Source of the DNA: Actinomycetes bacterium
Lineage (GTDB): Bacteria > Actinomycetota > Acidimicrobiia > Acidimicrobiales > Palsa-688
Assembly: GCA_021816565.1 (NCBI GenBank)
Contig: JAKAXN010000184.1
Span: 1-8,647 of the forward strand
Reading direction: 5' to 3'
Length of the DNA stretch: 8,647 nt
Shown here: positions 5,707-8,647 of the stretch, in pieces
How positions within the stretch are numbered: position 1 is the first letter of the stretch
How the letters are laid out: the number at the start of each line of letters is the position of its first letter
Notes under the pieces: model-generated
What the model was told of the DNA's origin: nothing
Database searches by the model: none
Seen by the model: only the letters and a program-made list of their open reading frames with translations
Translations under genes and position numbers: made by a program

Positions 5707-6831
5707 ATGACCGACCAGGTGGATGCCCTGCAGCTCTGGAGAGGGCTGAGCGACGGAACCATTCCAGCGGTGCTGGACCTGCGCAATCCCGATGACGTGG
5801 CGGCGGCACCGATCGAGGGGCCGCCCGGGACCCGGGTCGTCACCGAGCCGCTGTGGCGGGTGCTCGACGACCCGGCCGCCACCGCCGGGCGTATCCCCGA
5901 CGCAACGGTGGCGGTGTGCGCCCACGGCAACGGCTCGGAGATGGTGGCGGACATGCTGGCCGAGGAGGGCCGCCGGGCGTCGTCGCTCCGGGAGGGCATG
6001 GTGGCGTGGAACCGCCTGCTCGTACCCGAGCGGGTCATGCTGGCCGGCGCCCCCGGACTGGCCGCCTGGCAGCTGCTGCGGCCGGCCAAGGGGTGCCTGT
6101 CCTACGTGGTCGGAGCTCCCGGCGCCGGGGCGGTCATCGTCGACCCGGCCCGCCACTACCAGGCCTACCTCGACCTTCTGGAGCAGGAGTCGATGAGCCT
6201 GGTGGCGGTGGTCGACACCCACCTGCACGCCGACCACCTGAGTGGAGGTCCGGCCCTGGCCGCCGCGACCGGGGCACCCTACGTGCTGTCGCCGGCCGAG
6301 CTGCCGGCCGGCGGGGACGGGGCCGACCCGGAGACCATCGAACTCGACGCCGAGCACCACCTCCAGCTGATGCGCCTCCGCCTGCCCGGACACACCCCGG
6401 GCAGCACCGCGGTGGTCCTGCCCGGTGTCTTCCTGGCCGCCGGCGACACCCTGTTCCGCAACGGGGTCGGGCGGCCCGACCTGACCGGCCAGGCCGACCG
6501 GCTGGCCCGCATGCTCTTCGCCAGCATCCACGAGCAGCTGTCGGGGATGCCCGCCTCGACCGTGCTCCTGCCGGCCCACTGGTCCCGCCCGGAGGATCTC
6601 GGTCGCGACGGGACGGTGACGGCGACGCTGGGCGAGGTGCTCGGCACCGACACGCTGGCGGGCCTCGACGTGGATGCCTTCGTGGCGGCGGTGATCGCCA
6701 GCCTGTCACCGGCTCCGGCGTCCTACGACCGCATCAGGGAGGTCAACGCCGGGGCCCCGGCGGGGGCCGAGGAGATGGACGAGCTGGAGATCGGCCGAAA
6801 CCAGTGCGCGGCAGCCCCCGCCGGGGCCTGA
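5707..6831 (+). CDS. Rhodanese / metallo-beta-lactamase fusion, persulfide dioxygenase-like
   Basis: The 374-residue protein has an N-terminal rhodanese domain (about 5-105) and an MBL-fold domain (about 110-300). The rhodanese part has AVLDLRNPDDV, the active-site loop with Cys71 (VAVCAHGNGSEMVADML) and the closing REGMVAWN. The MBL part shows the metal motifs THLHADHLSG (His172, His174, Asp176, His177), PGHTPGS (His229), GDTLFRNGVGRPD (Asp247) and LLPAHWS (His291). The GDTLF-GRPDL signature is that of ETHE1/GloB-type persulfide dioxygenases, which oxidise glutathione or other low-molecular-weight persulfides to sulfite. The rhodanese could transfer sulfur to or from the dioxygenase. Known fusions such as CstB carry rhodanese at the C-terminus; here one is N-terminal. 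After the MBL motifs about 75 residues form a C-terminal extension. ATG 5707 has GGAGGA at 5695-5700, 6 bases upstream. It is likely controlled by the palindrome at 5646-5665. Confidence 0.92.
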   Translation: MTDQVDALQLWRGLSDGTIPAVLDLRNPDDVAAAPIEGPPGTRVVTEPLWRVLDDPAATAGRIPDATVAVCAHGNGSEMVADMLAEEGRRASSLREGMVAWNRLLVPERVMLAGAPGLAAWQLLRPAKGCLSYVVGAPGAGAVIVDPARHYQAYLDLLEQESMSLVAVVDTHLHADHLSGGPALAAATGAPYVLSPAELPAGGDGADPETIELDAEHHLQLMRLRLPGHTPGSTAVVLPGVFLAAGDTLFRNGVGRPDLTGQADRLARMLFASIHEQLSGMPASTVLLPAHWSRPEDLGRDGTVTATLGEVLGTDTLAGLDVDAFVAAVIASLSPAPASYDRIREVNAGAPAGAEEMDELEIGRNQCAAAPAGA

Positions 6832-6847
6832 CAAGCCGGTAGGCGGA

Positions 6848-6871
6848 GGCCGGCGGGCTCAGCCGCCGGCC
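6848..6871. terminator. GC-rich hairpin between convergent genes, probable bidirectional terminator
   Basis: GGCCGGCGG at 6848-6856 pairs perfectly with CCGCCGGCC at 6863-6871 around a 6-base loop. It lies between the end of the rhodanese-dioxygenase gene (6831) and the end of the arsR-type gene (6878), where two convergent transcripts must stop. There is no T-run on either side. Confidence 0.55.
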
Positions 6872-6877
6872 GTCCAG

Positions 6878-7195
6878 TCAGTCGCCGGCGGCAACCAGGG
6901 CCTGCTCGCGCATGAACTGGCGCAGGAGGTCCAGGGCCTCGACGACCTGACGGCCGCGCAGGCGGTACAGGACGTTGTTACCGGCGCGCTCCGCGCTCAC
7001 CACGCCCCTGTCACGCAGCACGGCCAGGTGCTGGCTGACGTTGCTCTGAGCCAGGCCGAGGCTGCGGCACAGCTCGGTCACCGTGCGGGGGCCGGAGCTC
7101 AGCTCGTAGATGAGCAGGAGCCGCTTGGGATCGGCCAGCGCGCCGCACAGGCGGGCGTGCAGAGCCACCACCTCCGCCTGCTCCGTTGCCTCCAT
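6878..7195 (-). CDS. ArsR/SmtB-family winged-helix transcriptional repressor
   Basis: The 105-residue protein is a standard-size ArsR member. It has LCGALADPKRLLLIYEL near the N-terminus, then the recognition helix-turn-helix TVTELCRSLGLAQSNVSQHLAVLRDRGVV at about 38-66, and the beta-wing VSAERAGNNVLYRLR. ArsR proteins release DNA on sensing metals, sulfide/persulfide or redox change. Only two cysteines are present, Cys17 and Cys43 (ELCRSLG). The metal-binding ELCVCDL motif of arsenic sensors is reduced to a single Cys, so a metal-sensing role is less likely. Thiol-based sensing by the pair is possible, as in SqrR/BigR, but the Cys positions were not aligned to those. ATG 7195 is chosen because of the GGAGGG about 7 bases upstream and because it fits the family length; an upstream in-frame extension is not needed. 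It is convergent with the rhodanese-dioxygenase gene it may regulate. Confidence 0.92.
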   Translation of the reverse strand: MEATEQAEVVALHARLCGALADPKRLLLIYELSSGPRTVTELCRSLGLAQSNVSQHLAVLRDRGVVSAERAGNNVLYRLRGRQVVEALDLLRQFMREQALVAAGD

Positions 7196-7367
7196 CCGTC
7201 CACCCTCCGACTCGTGCCCCGTCCAGTCTGGCGCCCGTGACGGCGGCCGGGCAACCGGAAACGGGGCGGGCCGGCCGGTCGGCCGGTTAGGAACCGGACA
7301 AAGTTCCCCCAAAGAGCGGGGAAGCTGCCCGGGTCGGGCCGGGAGAGCACCGCCATACTCGACGGCC
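7196..7367. other. Divergent intergenic region between arsR-type gene and MptB-like gene
   Basis: These 172 bases hold the leaders of both genes. They contain an inverted repeat CCGGTT-AGG-AACCGG (7283-7297) and another AACCGG at 7253-7258, plus GGCCGGT in tandem at 7271-7287. It shares no arms with the palindrome at 5646-5665. No clear -35/-10 set was found. Confidence 0.4.
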
Positions 7368-8647
7368 ATGCACTCGGACCGGCCCCGGGCGGCGCCACGG
7401 GCCACCCGGCGGGCGTTCGGTGCGGTCGCCCGACAGGTCGGCTGGCGCTGGGTCCTGCTGGGCCTGGCCGGCTCTGCCCTCCTGGCGGCGGTATCGCCTC
7501 CGCTGCTGACCAGCTTCGACGGACCGGCGGTGTCGTGGTGGTACGGCCTGACGGCGCCCGGGCGCAACGGTGTATGGACCAGCGCGGCGGCCTACGCCGG
7601 CATCGCTGCGGTCATCACCAGCTGGGCGGCCGTGGGAAGCCGGCTCCGCCGGAGGGGAGGCCCGGCCCGGGTGCTGCTGGCGCCGCTGGCGGCCTGGACC
7701 GCTCCCCTCCTCGTCGGGCCCCCGCTCTTCAGCCGGGACATCTACAGCTACCTCAGCCAGGCCACCCTGACCGATCTGCATCTCAGCCCCTACACCCACG
7801 TCGCTGCGGCCCTGGCCGCCACCCCGGCGAGGGCCGTGCTGCACACCGTGGCACCGGCGTGGCGCCATACCCTCTCCCCGTACGGTCCGCTGTTCCTGTG
7901 GCTCGGATCGGCGCTGGTCGACCTGGCCGGTCGGGGCGTCATAGCCGGGGTCCTGGTGATGCGCCTGCCGGCGGTGATCGGGTTCCTGCTCATGGCCGTG
8001 TTCGTGCCGAGGCTGGCCCGGTCCTCGGGAGCCGATCCCCGCCGGGCCCTGTGGCTCGGGGTCCTCAGCCCCCTGGTCCTGTTCGAGCTCGTCGCAGCCG
8101 GCCACAACGACGCGCTCATGGTCGGACTGATGGTCGCAGGGCTGGCCCTGGCCACCGAGGACCACCCCGTGGGAGGTGTGGCGCTGTGCGCGGTGGCAGC
8201 CATGGTGAAGCTGCCGGCCCTGGTGGGCTGCGTGGCCATCGCCGTGGCGTGGGCCCGGACCCGCCCCGACCGGATGTCGGCAGCCCGAACGATCGCCGTC
8301 TCGGCGGCCGTGTCAGGGGGCGTGGTCGCCGCGGTCAGCGCGGCCACCGGGCTGGGCTTCGCCTGGCTGTCGCCGGCCGTGCTGCTGACCCCGGCCCGGG
8401 GTTCCATCGAGTTGACGCCCTCCACCGCCGTGGGCGACACCATCGTCGCGGCCGCCCACCTGGTCGGCGTCGGGCTGCCGGTCGGGCCGACGGTCACCGC
8501 GGTGTGGGTGCTGAGCCTCCTGGCCGCCGGCTTCCTCGGCGGCCGCCTGGTTCTGGGCGGCCGGGTCGAGCGCCTGGCCGCGGTCGTGGCCGCTGCCCTG
8601 CTGGCGGTGGTGGTGGCCGGCCCGGCCCTGTGGCCCTGGTACCTGAC
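7368..8647 (+). CDS. MptB-like polyprenol-phosphomannose alpha-1,6-mannosyltransferase (3' end outside window)
   Basis: The frame is open from ATG 7368 to the window edge, 426 residues. It is a GT-C, GT87/DUF2029-type multi-pass membrane protein. Hydrophobic segments lie at about 25-45, 71-90, 101-120, 173-190, 191-213, 227-244, 246-262, 267-293, 308-338, 374-396 and 402-422. The conserved features are FSRDIYSYLSQATL at 121-134 with the catalytic-type Asp124, LSPYGPLFLWLG at 169-180, LFELVAAGHNDALMVGLMVAGLAL at 238-261 and WPWY at the end. In Corynebacteriales MptB and MptA build the alpha-1,6-mannan core of lipomannan from polyprenyl-phospho-mannose, facing the outside of the membrane. Here the assignment is to the family, not the exact acceptor. 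No strong ribosome site precedes ATG 7368, so an upstream start is possible. It does not look functionally linked to the sulfur genes. Confidence 0.85.
   Translation, partial: MHSDRPRAAPRATRRAFGAVARQVGWRWVLLGLAGSALLAAVSPPLLTSFDGPAVSWWYGLTAPGRNGVWTSAAAYAGIAAVITSWAAVGSRLRRRGGPARVLLAPLAAWTAPLLVGPPLFSRDIYSYLSQATLTDLHLSPYTHVAAALAATPARAVLHTVAPAWRHTLSPYGPLFLWLGSALVDLAGRGVIAGVLVMRLPAVIGFLLMAVFVPRLARSSGADPRRALWLGVLSPLVLFELVAAGHNDALMVGLMVAGLALATEDHPVGGVALCAVAAMVKLPALVGCVAIAVAWARTRPDRMSAARTIAVSAAVSGGVVAAVSAATGLGFAWLSPAVLLTPARGSIELTPSTAVGDTIVAAAHLVGVGLPVGPTVTAVWVLSLLAAGFLGGRLVLGGRVERLAAVVAAALLAVVVAGPALWPWYL

Noticed and set aside
7287..8165. 292-codon open frame on the minus strand opposite the mannosyltransferase
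   Set aside because: Its translation is Gly/Gln/Arg/Pro-rich with no domain, and the opposite strand encodes clear membrane glycosyltransferase motifs through the same region.

Overview
The window is very GC-rich DNA with GTG, TTG and ATG starts and dense gene packing. This codon use, an actinobacterial-type MptB-like mannosyltransferase and the SelB/SelD types suggest a high-GC Actinomycetota, perhaps an acidimicrobial lineage. The lineage is an inference; there is no rRNA or marker gene to fix it.

Left part (1-2395, + strand): the 3' three quarters of selB, the selenocysteine-specific elongation factor, followed after 34 bases by selD (selenophosphate synthetase). The organism therefore probably reads some UGA codons as selenocysteine. 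selA and selC are not visible and presumably lie outside the window.

Middle left (2406-3881, - strand), convergent with selD: the most important gene. It looks like two ORFs, a YVTN-type beta-propeller and a thioredoxin/TlpA-like fragment, separated by one in-frame TGA. That TGA sits exactly at the first position of the thioredoxin CxxC motif, giving W-Sec-G-P-C. It is followed at the right distance by a good candidate bacterial SECIS hairpin. I annotate it as one 491-residue selenoprotein, a seven-bladed propeller fused to a selenocysteine thioredoxin domain.

Middle (4029-5618, - strand): a class I SAM-dependent methyltransferase, then (upstream in transcription order) a TusA-like sulfur carrier and a DsrE2-like protein forming a two-gene operon that ends in a perfect 18-bp hairpin. 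Divergent from dsrE2, on the + strand (5707-6831), is a rhodanese / metallo-beta-lactamase fusion of the persulfide dioxygenase type. The 88-base divergent region has a perfect 8-4-8 palindrome, probably the operator for both directions. A small ArsR-family repressor (6878-7195, - strand) lies just beyond and is the obvious candidate ligand-sensing regulator.

Right end (7368 to the edge, + strand): a polytopic membrane glycosyltransferase of the MptB (alpha-1,6-mannosyltransferase) type, cut by the window end and probably unrelated to the rest.

Taken together, the window joins selenocysteine decoding (SelB), selenophosphate synthesis (SelD), a client selenoprotein, and persulfide/sulfane-sulfur handling (DsrE2, TusA, rhodanese-dioxygenase, ArsR). 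A link in which the sulfur-carrier proteins also handle selenium or keep persulfide in check is plausible but unproven.
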